A stretch of 52,164 bases of DNA from Jannaschia sp. M317. GTDB lineage: Bacteria; Pseudomonadota; Alphaproteobacteria; Rhodobacterales; Rhodobacteraceae. Below are positions 16,205 to 25,380 of this stretch, in pieces. Both the position numbers and the translations under genes were made by a program. A model generated the notes under the pieces. It did not search any database, was not told the origin of the DNA, and worked only from the letters and a program-made list of their open reading frames with translations. Position 1 is the first letter of the stretch. Each line of letters begins with the position of its first letter. Where the stretch lies: contig NZ_CP081158.1 of the NCBI RefSeq assembly GCF_025141175.1, positions 1-52,164 on the forward strand, in the 5' to 3' direction.

Positions 16205-18850
16205 TCATAAAAATTCTGTGGCGAAAATGTAGCTTTCGATTGATCGAGTGATGGCCCCCTCCCCAAGTAGGGGCGCAATATCAATCATTATTGTGCGAAC
16301 GGAATTCGATATGAAATCAGTGTAGTCTATGGAAAGACCAGATGGGGTCAACGCAAGCGAGGCTTCGTCGAAAACCGCGCCGCCACGATTGTAGAAGCGA
16401 ATGATGTCACCCCCTTCAGTGTCGAAATCTGTAATTGTCGTATCAGTCGACGTGCGTGTAAATTCGAATACGTCAGCGCCTGGGCCTCCTGTGAGAATGT
16501 CGACACCAGCGCCGCCGAAAATGACGTCGTCCCCATTTCCCCCAAGGATATGCTCGCCATGGCTGGTGCCCCAGATCGTATCGTTTCCAGCCCCTCCATC
16601 AACTTCGAGGCCACCGGGCGGCATCACGTAGGAATCGCTGGTCAAGTCGATGATGTCATTGCCGCCCATGCCTTCGATGCGCTCGATGCCCCGCAATCGC
16701 AATGCAGATGGTGTGCCGTCGGCGGCCGGCGGCAAGGCCACGTCAGGATGCCGCTCGGAATAGGCATCGTCGAGGAACAGGGCTTCGGAGGCATCGCCCA
16801 ATTGCAGCGTATCCCGACCGGCGCCCCCGTCCGCGAAGATCGCGAACGTATAGTGATCGGCGAGCGAGAGAAAGGCTCCTGTCCCTGTCTGCACGGCACT
16901 GTCGATGTTGAATGCGCCCATTCCCGGCAGTGTCAAATGATCGGTGGTAACGACCATCAGGTCGTCACCGCTGCCCCCGGTCAGGTAATCGACGCCGGTG
17001 CCAGACCAAATCGTATCGTTCCCGGCTCCACCGTGCAGAACGTCATCTCCGGTACCGCCCAGGATGCGATCATTCCCCTCACCGCCGTAAAGGGTGTCGT
17101 TGCCGAAGCTGCCGACCACGCGATCGTCGCCGTGCCCGCCGTCGAGGATATCGTCCCCGGCCTCCCCGTGGAGGGCATCGTTACCATCTTCGCCGCGCAA
17201 AAGATCCGCGCCCTCCCCACCGTGCAGATGGTCGTTGCCGCCCCCGGCTATGATGGTGTCGTCCCCCTTGCCGCCACGGATGTCGTCCCGCCCCTCCGTG
17301 ATCGCCGAAAGCTCGACGCGCACGATCTCCCAGGGGCGCAGATCCAAGTAGATCTTGCGACCGGTCATGACATGACCGTTGGACTGACTTACGATAGGAA
17401 CGGCTTCGTCCTCCGTAGTGGTGCCGTCTTCGCTGTAGAGCCGGGTGACCAGTAGGAACGACGGCGTCGCCGGGGCAAAGGCACCCAGATCGACGGTTGC
17501 CTGACCGCCATTATGAACGGTCTGCGCGCTGCCGCTTCGCTCCGCCACGAACAGGGTGCGGGCGTCGCCATCGCCGAAGCCGTGCACGTCGATCCGGCTG
17601 GTGACCTCGAAGTCGAACAGAGCCTTGTGCCCGAGGGTCGTTTCCGAGAGCCATTGAAACATAACTCCGCCGAACGTCAGGCGTTCATCGCCGGTATCGA
17701 CAAGAGTCCTGTGAATTTGCCCGGGGCTTCCGAATGTGGTCGGCCAGAAGTTGGCACCGTCGATTCCGTGGGAAACCAGTTCGAAAAACGCCTCCACCGT
17801 CGTATGCGCGTAATGAAGTCCATTAGCATTGCCAAGGTTGCGATCCGAATTACTCGACAGCGGGTTGCGGGGGCTCCATTCCGTAATGTGGTAATCGAGG
17901 TCTTCCACTCCGAGACGGTCGGTGAAGATCTCGGGGACTCGGCTCAGGGCAAAATCTCGCTGATCGTCGATGCCCTCAAAACCCGCGTCAAAATAGACGT
18001 GACCGACAATTCCGTCAATCAGCTCAGCCGCCCCGCGAGAAGCAAGAATTTGGTCTGCTATCAGGTTCGTCTGGGTGCCTGCATTGCCGGATCCGGGCAT
18101 CGTCGCGGACATCCAACCAACCGGAAGTACCCCGCCACGTGGCGTCGACATGTGGACAGTGAAATCACCGAATCCATCCGGCTCAAGATAGACCGTCCGG
18201 TCCGCGAGGGGGCTGAACTTGTTGGCGCTGGCGGCAACTTGGACGATGATGTCGAGGTCCGGGTAGTGCCGAGCCAAGAATTTCGACAACTGTCCGGACA
18301 GATACCCGTATTCGCCTGCAGTCATGCGGCCGCTTCCCCAGAATTCGTTGCCAAGTTCCAGGCGTGATATCGCCGTGCCGTTCTCCCTTGCCTGTTCGAT
18401 CGAATGATCGACGAACCGGCGAACCTGGTCGAAGTAGTCCGGCGTGAACGCGCGACGGTCTCCATAACTTCCGGTTGCCAGGGCCTGACCTGCCGATTGT
18501 GCAAATGCGATCCTCGTGGGAATCACGAGTTGCACGCCCGCGCCTATATGGCCGGCCACTTCGAAAAACTCGGATATCGGCGTGATCCGACGGGGCGTGC
18601 CGCCCTCATCCAGAAAGGTTTCGACGCCCCAATCCCCGGTTACAAAGGAAGCCTCTGCAAAGATGCTCTCGGTGACGCTTCCGCCGGGGAAGCGAAGCGT
18701 TTCAATGCCCAATTCAGCCAGAATATCTGCCAGCCCCTCGTCTCGGCCAAATTCGAAATCGTAGCTTGTGACGTAATTCGCTCCGAACATATCCCCGTTG
18801 ATACGGACATCGGAATATATATTGCTATCGTCAATCGTATACTGCGCCAT
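16205..18850 (-). CDS. Secreted RTX protein with glycoside-hydrolase-like (clan GH-A type) catalytic domain
   Basis: An 881-residue protein. Residues about 1-510 look like a retaining TIM-barrel glycosidase of the GH39/51/79 kind: [10 protein letters not shown] at 52-61, ELGNEFWG with probable acid/base E169, and HITEWSPRN with probable nucleophile E324, followed by a beta domain. From about 515 to 640 there are some ten glycine-aspartate nonapeptides (GGxGxD type) that bind calcium, then another RTX patch near 770-800. There is no N-terminal signal peptide, as expected for type I secretion by a C-terminal signal. ATG 18850 is chosen because AGGAG lies eight bases upstream. No type I exporter is found in the window. 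The sugar it cuts is unknown; an algal polysaccharide is a guess from context. Confidence 0.85.
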   Translation of the reverse strand: MAQYTIDDSNIYSDVRINGDMFGANYVTSYDFEFGRDEGLADILAELGIETLRFPGGSVTESIFAEASFVTGDWGVETFLDEGGTPRRITPISEFFEVAGHIGAGVQLVIPTRIAFAQSAGQALATGSYGDRRAFTPDYFDQVRRFVDHSIEQARENGTAISRLELGNEFWGSGRMTAGEYGYLSGQLSKFLARHYPDLDIIVQVAASANKFSPLADRTVYLEPDGFGDFTVHMSTPRGGVLPVGWMSATMPGSGNAGTQTNLIADQILASRGAAELIDGIVGHVYFDAGFEGIDDQRDFALSRVPEIFTDRLGVEDLDYHITEWSPRNPLSSNSDRNLGNANGLHYAHTTVEAFFELVSHGIDGANFWPTTFGSPGQIHRTLVDTGDERLTFGGVMFQWLSETTLGHKALFDFEVTSRIDVHGFGDGDARTLFVAERSGSAQTVHNGGQATVDLGAFAPATPSFLLVTRLYSEDGTTTEDEAVPIVSQSNGHVMTGRKIYLDLRPWEIVRVELSAITEGRDDIRGGKGDDTIIAGGGNDHLHGGEGADLLRGEDGNDALHGEAGDDILDGGHGDDRVVGSFGNDTLYGGEGNDRILGGTGDDVLHGGAGNDTIWSGTGVDYLTGGSGDDLMVVTTDHLTLPGMGAFNIDSAVQTGTGAFLSLADHYTFAIFADGGAGRDTLQLGDASEALFLDDAYSERHPDVALPPAADGTPSALRLRGIERIEGMGGNDIIDLTSDSYVMPPGGLEVDGGAGNDTIWGTSHGEHILGGNGDDVIFGGAGVDILTGGPGADVFEFTRTSTDTTITDFDTEGGDIIRFYNRGGAVFDEASLALTPSGLSIDYTDFISNSVRTIMIDIAPLLGEGAITRSIESYIFATEFL

Positions 18851-19086
18851 GAACGAAGCTCCTGTCGTGTTCGACAAAGATCTTCGGGGCGCGGAAGGTC
18901 TATTTTGGGTCTGGCTTCGCTCGCAGAAACGGCTGAATTTTGAATATTGAGAATATTTTTCGAATAAGAAATACGTAATTTTAGGTGTTTGGCTCCCTCA
19001 TCATTTAGAATAATTTTAGCGGTAGTACCCTGCAGGTAATCGAATTTCTGTCCTGCGGAACTACTATTCTAGGAGCGGGAGAGGCT

Positions 19087-19878
19087 CTATCTGTAGGACA
19101 GGAGAGCGTTGCTCACGATCTGTGGCATTTCCAGTCGTGTATCGCGCAGCGTAGCGGGATCTTCGCCGGGCAAAGATTGAAATGTCCACGATCCCGTCTC
19201 CACCCTGGCGACGAGTTTTATGCCGGAAATCTCGTCATTTTCGCCGGTGCCACCCTGAGTATCATAGAGAACCGCGCCTTCGGTCGACCATTCGTATCGT
19301 TCCGGAAACACATCCCCTCGGGGAACGAAGTAGACGTTCGATCCGGTATGATGGGATATGGCATCCCCTTCCCCGTCACCCTGTTCGATATAATTTGCTG
19401 ACAGGACAAATAGACTACCAAGAGCCGGCTCCTCCATGTCGATGCAGATGTCCTCCTCCATCGCAGCGTCGATGATGCTCACCTCGTCTTGCAGGAACCA
19501 GTCGGATGTCGCCGGTGGAAGACGGGATATCGCATCTCCGTCGAGATCAATATCCGCGTCCCCCTTTGCTTCGGCAGAGCCTGCCTGCTCCGTCATTTCG
19601 TCCTCGGCCTCTGTAAAATTGACCGATCCGACATCCTTCGTCGGAATGGCGATTTCGTCAGATAGTGGTGTGGCGGCCTCACCTGCTCCCTCGTCCGGGA
19701 ATGCGATGTCGAGAAAATCATCTGTCACTTCCCCTTCGTCCGTCGCGGCCGACCTCATGTCTTTGGTGTCCGTCTCGTCGTTTTCGGGGGCATCTTCATC
19801 GGTGGCCGACGTACCGTCCGGCACCATCGCAAAGGCGAGGGCAGTGCTGCTGAGCAGGAAAAGGCTGAAGAATATCAT
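19087..19878 (-). CDS. Hypothetical acidic protein with N-terminal membrane or signal segment
   Basis: A 263-residue protein. Residues 1-19 are a hydrophobic stretch (FFSLFLLSSTALAFAMV) that would serve as a signal or anchor. Residues about 20-125 are low-complexity and very rich in Asp and Glu, and a folded part follows (DWFLQDEVSIIDAAM, then NVYFVPRGDVFPERYEWS). It resembles in outline the membrane-start, acidic proteins seen beside RTX proteins in Rhodobacteraceae, but has no RTX repeats itself. It lies 236 bases upstream of, and in the same direction as, the RTX glycosidase. Function unknown. Confidence 0.65.
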   Translation of the reverse strand: MIFFSLFLLSSTALAFAMVPDGTSATDEDAPENDETDTKDMRSAATDEGEVTDDFLDIAFPDEGAGEAATPLSDEIAIPTKDVGSVNFTEAEDEMTEQAGSAEAKGDADIDLDGDAISRLPPATSDWFLQDEVSIIDAAMEEDICIDMEEPALGSLFVLSANYIEQGDGEGDAISHHTGSNVYFVPRGDVFPERYEWSTEGAVLYDTQGGTGENDEISGIKLVARVETGSWTFQSLPGEDPATLRDTRLEMPQIVSNALLSYR

Positions 19879-20083
19879 CGGCGAGGACCTCTTATTTCGA
19901 TGATTATATCAGACTGAGGAAGTTTTTTGCATGTTTTAGGTCAAGATGGTTACTAATACTCACGCCACCTGAACTGCTCCCTCACATATCCGCCGGGAGA
20001 ACTGGGCGCATAAGCGTTCTACCAATCAAGAGAATTTGAAGTAGCACCCTGAAATGAGGCCACGAGAGTATTAGGGTCAAGAC

Positions 20084-21100
20084 CTATTGATTTTCGGTTG
20101 GCTGCGTGGTTCGCGGTTGACCCGCTCCCCAAGGTTCCCTCATTCGTAACGAGAGTCTGCGGGTCTGGTTTTCGTAGTCTTGGTTTTCGGTTTGGGCAAG
20201 CGCGCCGGGCGCGGAGCCCTCAAATTGCTCAAGCGTCCGGCGCGCTTCTGCAGGTGTTTGGTTTCCCAGCGACGAGTGCGGTCTGACGTTGTTGTAGTCG
20301 TAACGCCAAAGCGCCAGTTTTCGCCGGGCATCGTCGAGGCTGTCGAACATCTCCTTGTTCAGAAGCTGGGCGCGCAGGCTGCCGTTGTAGCTTTCGATGA
20401 AGGCGTTCTGCTGGGGTTTGCCCGGATCGATTTAGTGCCAGTTCACGCCGTTCTCGTTCGCCCATTTCAAGATCGTCAGGCTGGTGAACTCCGTTCCGTT
20501 GTCGCTGATGATACTGGCCGGTTTGCCATACAGGCGGACGAGCGCATCCAGGTCCTGTGCAACCCGTGCCCCTGAGATGCTGGTGTCAGCCATCAGGCAC
20601 AGGTTCTCGCGGCAGCAATCGTCGTTCACCGCCATGATGCGGAACCTGCGCGAGGCCCCGAACGTGTCGGACAGGAAGTCCAGCGACCAGCGCTCACCTG
20701 GCCGCAGAGCCCCTGGCATCGGCGTCCGCGATCCCCGCGCCCGTTTCCGGTCCCGTCGCCGCCTGGCGCCCAGCTTCTCCTCGGTGTACAGCCGATAGAG
20801 CTTCTTGTGGCTCATGATCATCCCCTTGCGCTCCAGCATCACGCCGATCCGCCGATAGCCGAACCTGCGCCGCTTGGCCGCGACGGCCTTCATTTCCTTG
20901 CGTATCTCAGAATTGTCTGGCGGGCGTTCACGCCGGACCGTCTTCGGATCGACACCGACAAGTCGGCAGGCCCGGCGTTGCGAGATATCGTGATCCCGCA
21001 TCGCCTGATGCGCTGCCGCTCGCCGCTCATTCGGTGTCGTCAGCTCTTTCCCAGCAGATCCTTCGGGACGACATTGTCCAGCATGGCGTCGTCCAGCAGA
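20084..21100 (-). pseudogene. IS3 transposase OrfB, broken by a nonsense codon
   Basis: An integrase-core DDE transposase. The first Asp lies in RWSLDFLSD and the second in SIISDNGTEF. Then GVNWH is followed by TAA (20432-20434) and IDPGKPQQNAFIESYNGSLR continues in the same frame with the catalytic Glu. Relatives have a Tyr at the stop position (WHYI.PGKP), so one base change explains it. The C-terminus YDYNNVRPHSSLGNQTPAEA is normal. No frame shift is involved, which argues for a true mutation rather than an indel error. Confidence 0.85.
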
Positions 21101-21264
21101 CGTTTGAGCCTGGCATTCTCGTCCTCCATCGCTGTCAGTTTCGCGACGTCGGACACCTCCATGCCGCCATACTTGGACTTGTATTTGTAGAACTTGCCCT
21201 GGCCGAGACCGTGCTTGCGGCACACCTCAGCCGTTGGCATCCCAGCTTCCTGCACTTTGATCAT
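21040..21264 (-). CDS. IS3 transposase OrfA (helix-turn-helix subunit), probably non-functional
   Basis: At least 74 residues: MIKVQEAGMPTAEVCRKHGL and GQGKFYKYKSKYGGMEVSD, then a leucine-zipper-like tail DENARLKRLLDDAML, all typical of IS3 OrfA. Upstream the conserved RKSRFTEAQIIG is in frame, but no ATG or GTG comes before a TGA; an ATG near 21319 is in another frame. Either a base is missing near the start or a rare start codon is used. Confidence 0.65.
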   Translation of the reverse strand: MIKVQEAGMPTAEVCRKHGLGQGKFYKYKSKYGGMEVSDVAKLTAMEDENARLKRLLDDAMLDNVVPKDLLGKS

Positions 21265-21345
21265 CCCAATGATCTGAGCTTCCGTGAAACGGCTCTTTCG
21301 CCCTCGCAGCCCTCGTCATTTACCGGCTATCAGTCCCGGCCCTAG

Positions 21346-21855
21346 ATTGCGGTTTCTATTGGACGGCCTTTTTGATCGAGATAGTAATTTCAGAGACCAG
21401 ATGTAGCCTTGTGCCGTAGTGCCGCGGTGAATGTCCGCGAAGGGCCGTCCATGCACCCCGACACGAGGGGCGGGAAGCAGCTCTTCGCTGCAGGTGCGAG
21501 ACCTCAAGAGCGCATCGACGAAACCGGACCTTGATGCCAATCGACGCTTCTTGCGGCTTGTTGCCCAGATCGCGCGGCCAGCAAAAAGGGTCAGTTCTTA
21601 TCGCCACCAGCTACGTGTCCGCCGGCAGGCGCTTGAGCTTGGCTGCGTCACGCGCCTCCAATTCCAGCGTTCAGGTCAGCGGGGACCCAGATGATACAAT
21701 TTCTGTTGAACACCCTCGACGGTTGACGTCAGCCGGGGTATTCAGAATCAGGTTGAATAAAGCCCGGCCCCACAGAAAGTATGAATTAAGATAGCGATCA
21801 TGGCTTAGGTATCGCTCACGTTTTTTGGTTTTTAGCATTGATTTCAGGAAAAGCT
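21346..21855. other. Region between the IS3 element and the BspA-RTX gene
   Basis: About 510 bases with only short overlapping frames on both strands and no recognised gene. The last 100 bases turn AT-rich and presumably carry the promoter of the next gene. Confidence 0.4.
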
Positions 21856-23619
21856 ATGTCACCTTCCTTACCAACTGATTTGAGCGGTCTTTTTCAGGGA
21901 TCTGTTCTTGTTCCGAATGAACTTACGGATTGGGATACCAGCCATGTCACATCTATGGCCCGTATGTTTGAAAACAATTATAAAATTGATGTTTTAGCGC
22001 CATTTAATGTGCCGGGATATGAACCGGATTTAACTGGTTGGGACACTGGAAATGTGACGGACATGTCCAGGATGTTCGCTGCTGCCGATAACTTTAATCA
22101 GGACATCAGCAGCTGGAACACTGAAGCGGTGAGCAACATGGTCGGAATGTTCAATCACTCGTGGCGTTTTAACCAGGACATTTCCAGCTGGAATACCAGC
22201 AATGTCTCTAACATGGAAAACATGTTCCAAGATGCCTGGCATTTTAATGGTCAGCTTGGTGACTGGGACACCGGCAATGTGACGGACATGAGGGACATGT
22301 TCAATCACGCTTACCGGTTCAACCAAGATGTCGGCAATTGGGATACCAGCCGGGTTACCAATATGGCGAATTTGTTTTTCAGTGCTTACGACTTTGACCA
22401 GAATATCAGCGGCTGGAACACGAGCGAAGTGACGGATATGTCCCATATGTTCGATACTGCAACGAGTTTCAATCAGGATATCGGCGGCTGGGACACCAGC
22501 AATGTCACAGACATGTCTTACATGTTTTTTCAAGGTGGCGAATCTGGTGACGGGCGTTTCAATCAAAGCCTTGGAAGCTGGGACATTTCATCCGTTGTCG
22601 ACATGACACAAATGCTGTCCCACTCTGAGATGAGTACAGAGAACATAGATGCAACCTTGGCTGGCTGGGCCAGACTTGACGCTGGCGAAACCCGTATACC
22701 GACAGGCATCTCGTTCGGTGGCTACGGTATATATTACAGCGACGTAAGCGCCTATACGATTTTGACTGAAACCTATGGCTGGGAGATTAACCTGTTGCGC
22801 GAATTCAGGCTTGCGCCGGAGGATGACACGATAGACTTGTCCCGGTTGGCTGTGCGCGCAAGGATTCTTGGGCTGGAAGGGCACGACAGCATTACCGGAA
22901 CCGGGAATGGCGATGAATTGCACGGGGGGGACGGAGACGACATTATTCGCGCCGGTTCAGGCGCCGACTATGTGTTCGGAGAAGCCGGGGATGACCGGAT
23001 TTTGGGTGGCCTGCGCCCTGACCGTTTATATGGCGGTTCTGGCGAAGACACGATCTGGGGCGGCCCGGGCAACGACTATATTTGGGGCGGAGAGCACACA
23101 ATTTACCCTTTCCAAGATTCAGGAGATGTAATTTTTGGCGGCGACGGAGACGAGCAGATTTATGCTGGGCCAGGCGAAGACAGGGTTTCCGGTGATGCCG
23201 GAAAAGATTTCATAAGCGGCGAAGACGGAAACGACATCCTGGCTGGCAACGCCAATGCTGATGTACTGTGGGGCGGTGATGGCGACGATTTCCTGAATGG
23301 CGGTTATGGCTTTGATGTTTTGACTGGGGGCGCTGGAGCCGACAGGTTTTATCATCTTGGTATCGGCCATCACGGAAGTGAATGGATACACGATTACAAC
23401 GCTGGAGAAGGAGATGTTTTGGTCTTTGGCGGTTCTGCAACGCGCGATCAATTCCAAGTCAACGTATCCAGAACGGCAAATTCTGGCGCGAACATTGTGG
23501 ACGAAGCATTCGTAATTTTCCGACCAACAGGGCAGATTCTGTGGGCTCTTGTGGATGGCGATGACCAAGACGAATTAAATATCCGAATAGGTGGGCAGGA
23601 CTTTGACTTGCTTGTTTAG
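21856..23619 (+). CDS. BspA-type (DUF285) repeat protein fused to RTX repeats
   Basis: A 587-residue protein. Residues about 20-260 hold nine repeats with the core W[DN]T..V[TS].M..MF, about 23-25 residues each (for example WDTGNVTDMSRMF, WNTSNVSNMENMF), the mark of BspA-family leucine-rich repeat surface proteins (DUF285). Residues about 345-490 carry calcium-binding RTX nonapeptides (GGDGDD, GEAGDD, GGPGND). The last about 100 residues (GADRFYHLG to the end) resemble those of the RTX protein at 24208. No N-terminal signal, so type I secretion is inferred. AGGAA lies upstream of ATG 21856; a TTG at 21838 is possible. Such repeats often serve adhesion. The gene is AT-rich relative to the operons. 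Confidence 0.85.
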   Translation: MSPSLPTDLSGLFQGSVLVPNELTDWDTSHVTSMARMFENNYKIDVLAPFNVPGYEPDLTGWDTGNVTDMSRMFAAADNFNQDISSWNTEAVSNMVGMFNHSWRFNQDISSWNTSNVSNMENMFQDAWHFNGQLGDWDTGNVTDMRDMFNHAYRFNQDVGNWDTSRVTNMANLFFSAYDFDQNISGWNTSEVTDMSHMFDTATSFNQDIGGWDTSNVTDMSYMFFQGGESGDGRFNQSLGSWDISSVVDMTQMLSHSEMSTENIDATLAGWARLDAGETRIPTGISFGGYGIYYSDVSAYTILTETYGWEINLLREFRLAPEDDTIDLSRLAVRARILGLEGHDSITGTGNGDELHGGDGDDIIRAGSGADYVFGEAGDDRILGGLRPDRLYGGSGEDTIWGGPGNDYIWGGEHTIYPFQDSGDVIFGGDGDEQIYAGPGEDRVSGDAGKDFISGEDGNDILAGNANADVLWGGDGDDFLNGGYGFDVLTGGAGADRFYHLGIGHHGSEWIHDYNAGEGDVLVFGGSATRDQFQVNVSRTANSGANIVDEAFVIFRPTGQILWALVDGDDQDELNIRIGGQDFDLLV

Positions 23620-23628
23620 TCTCAAGAC

Positions 23629-23745
23629 TCATAACCAGAAGATGACGGTTGCGGCGAGAGCGATGGCCAAAAAGAAGACGGTTGGCGATCTGTCATAGCG
23701 CGTTGCTATAGTCCTCTTTGGAGTGCTGCACCGCCGCAACCCTGA
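23629..23745 (-). pseudogene. IS5-family transposase remnant (extreme C-terminus)
   Basis: The minus strand encodes TIATRYDRSPTVFFLAIALA followed by ATVIFWL and a stop, the C-terminal end found in many IS5-type transposases of this bacterial group. Nothing upstream of about 23745 fits the rest of the protein. It is a scar of an older insertion between two RTX genes. The remaining bases to 24207 show no recognised gene. Confidence 0.65.
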
Positions 23746-24207
23746 TGCATATTGAACGGCGGCTTTGGGCCGGAAGCCTCGCAATTCGCCACCCGGCAGA
23801 GTAGAGAGGGGTAGCTCCCTTCGACACTCTCCCAAGCATGACAAGCGAGCCTCGTTTTCATGCACGCGCAGAATGTCACGCAAGAAAGCAAAGCCCAGGA
23901 CCGGGGAAGAGATCCGGAGTTACCTGCTCGCCAAGGGTCTTCGTTGTCGACTTCGTCGGTGGCCACGAGAAGCAAAAACCCTTCCATAGAAAATTTCACT
24001 ATTCAGAAACACATGCGCTGACGACAGATAAATCAAGTTCAGGGAGTTCTCTGCGGCACACCCTTGCTAGTCCTAAAAAACTGATACAATCTAAAGCCGG
24101 AGCAGCTCAGAACGCAGCCTAGCCACCTGCTTGCGAAATCACCCGCAGATATTGACATCAAAATATCTCAACCAGTTTTACCGAAAAAATAGGAAGTACA
24201 TAGCCTC
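23746..24207. other. Region between the two RTX genes
   Basis: Only short frames on both strands, with no recognised product. AT-rich from about 23990. It holds the presumed promoter and AGGAAG ribosome site of the next RTX gene. Confidence 0.4.
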
Positions 24208-25221
24208 ATGGCTCAGATTGCATTTTATCAACAGACAAATATGTCCGCCATTGGTTTTACGTACGGAGAACTTCATACTGCCACTTCAAGTCAGATTGTC
24301 GTGTCCGCTGGTCCACTGACAAGTTCCTATTTTGGGAATTTTTCTTACAGCCCAACCGGAACTGTTTCTGGTGTGCTCACTGGTTATGAGGGTAGGGTTG
24401 GTGGTGCATTACAGGTATCAGTACGAGAAATAAATATCGATGCAACTCAGGTATATGCGGCAATAGTAAGCCTTGACTCCAACAGGTTTCTAAATCTAGC
24501 ACTGTCTGGTTCGGATACACTTTCAGGCTCCAACGGATCAGACCTTCTTTTTTCTCTTTCTGGATCAGATACGATTAGTGGAGGCGGTGGAAATGATACG
24601 TTGAATGGCGGGCTTGGACCGGATTATTTGTTTGGTGGCAATGGGGATGATTTCATTCTTGGTGGATCCGGCTATTCAGATTTACGTGATGTGATTTATG
24701 GAGACGATGGAAATGACTCCATTCACGGCGGATATGGAAATGACGAGCTGCACGGTGGTTTTGGAAACGATTCCGTTGAGGGTGGATTCGGTTCGGACTG
24801 GGTGATTGGAAATGAAGGTGACGATGTGCTGTCTGGTGGAGCGTTGTCCGACCTAATTTATGGAGGGTTCGGGTCTGATTTTATTAACGGTGGTTTTGGC
24901 TTTGACCGTTATAATGGCGGAGCTGGTGGCGATCGCTTTTTCCATGCCGGTGTTGCAGGGCATGGGACAGATTGGATACAGGATTATAACGCCAGTCAAG
25001 CTGATGTGTTGCTTTTTGGAATTGTAACAGCGACGGGGGATGATTTTCAAGTCAACTTTGCCGAAACGCGAAATGCCGGTGCCTCTGAGGTTGCTGAGGC
25101 GTTCGTTATCTACAAGCCAACAGGTCAAGTAATGTGGGCACTGGTAGATGGCGCTCTACAGGAGGATATTTTGGTTCAGGTTAATAACGATGGCGTCAAC
25201 ATGATTTATGATTTGATTTAA
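24208..25221 (+). CDS. RTX calcium-binding protein, 337 residues
   Basis: Residues 1-95 form a unique beta-rich start (MAQIAFYQQ, FTYGELHTATSSQIVV). Residues about 96-235 are about a dozen RTX nonapeptides (GGGGNDTLNGG, GGNGDDF, GGYGNDELHGG, GGFGND). The last about 100 residues (GGDRFFHAG, WIQDYNASQADVLLFG, EAFVIYKPTGQVMWALVDG) match the end of the BspA-RTX protein closely, so the two share a C-terminal secretion module. No catalytic domain seen. Probably exported by a type I system encoded elsewhere. Strongly AT-rich. Confidence 0.82.
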   Translation: MAQIAFYQQTNMSAIGFTYGELHTATSSQIVVSAGPLTSSYFGNFSYSPTGTVSGVLTGYEGRVGGALQVSVREINIDATQVYAAIVSLDSNRFLNLALSGSDTLSGSNGSDLLFSLSGSDTISGGGGNDTLNGGLGPDYLFGGNGDDFILGGSGYSDLRDVIYGDDGNDSIHGGYGNDELHGGFGNDSVEGGFGSDWVIGNEGDDVLSGGALSDLIYGGFGSDFINGGFGFDRYNGGAGGDRFFHAGVAGHGTDWIQDYNASQADVLLFGIVTATGDDFQVNFAETRNAGASEVAEAFVIYKPTGQVMWALVDGALQEDILVQVNNDGVNMIYDLI

Positions 25222-25380
25222 AATATCTACTCGTGGAAATATATCGCATTTTATGAGATCAGGCTTGCTTCCCCCTTGCGTCTCGCCCTCGGAACTGGCC
25301 ATAGAAAGCCATTTCGGTCAGGGTTCCACAACAACGTCCATTGCCGCCTGACCCGACACAACCTGCATAACCCGCGACAG

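Larger units (their letters stand above)
20084..21345 (-). mobile_element. IS3-family insertion sequence, inactivated
   Basis: Two overlapping reading frames on the minus strand (orfA-like 21040-21300 and orfB-like 20084-21223) in the layout of IS3 elements, where a -1 frameshift fuses them. orfB carries an in-frame TAA. The terminal inverted repeats could not be placed, so the limits are approximate and follow the coding parts. Confidence 0.8.

Noticed and set aside
21356..21794. Several 60-90 codon frames on both strands between the IS3 element and the BspA-RTX gene
   Set aside because: They overlap each other, lack ribosome sites and resemble nothing known.
21950..22600. Regularly spaced DNA repeats that might be taken for a CRISPR array
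   Set aside because: They are in frame, imperfect and encode the DUF285 protein repeats; there are no identical repeats with unique spacers.
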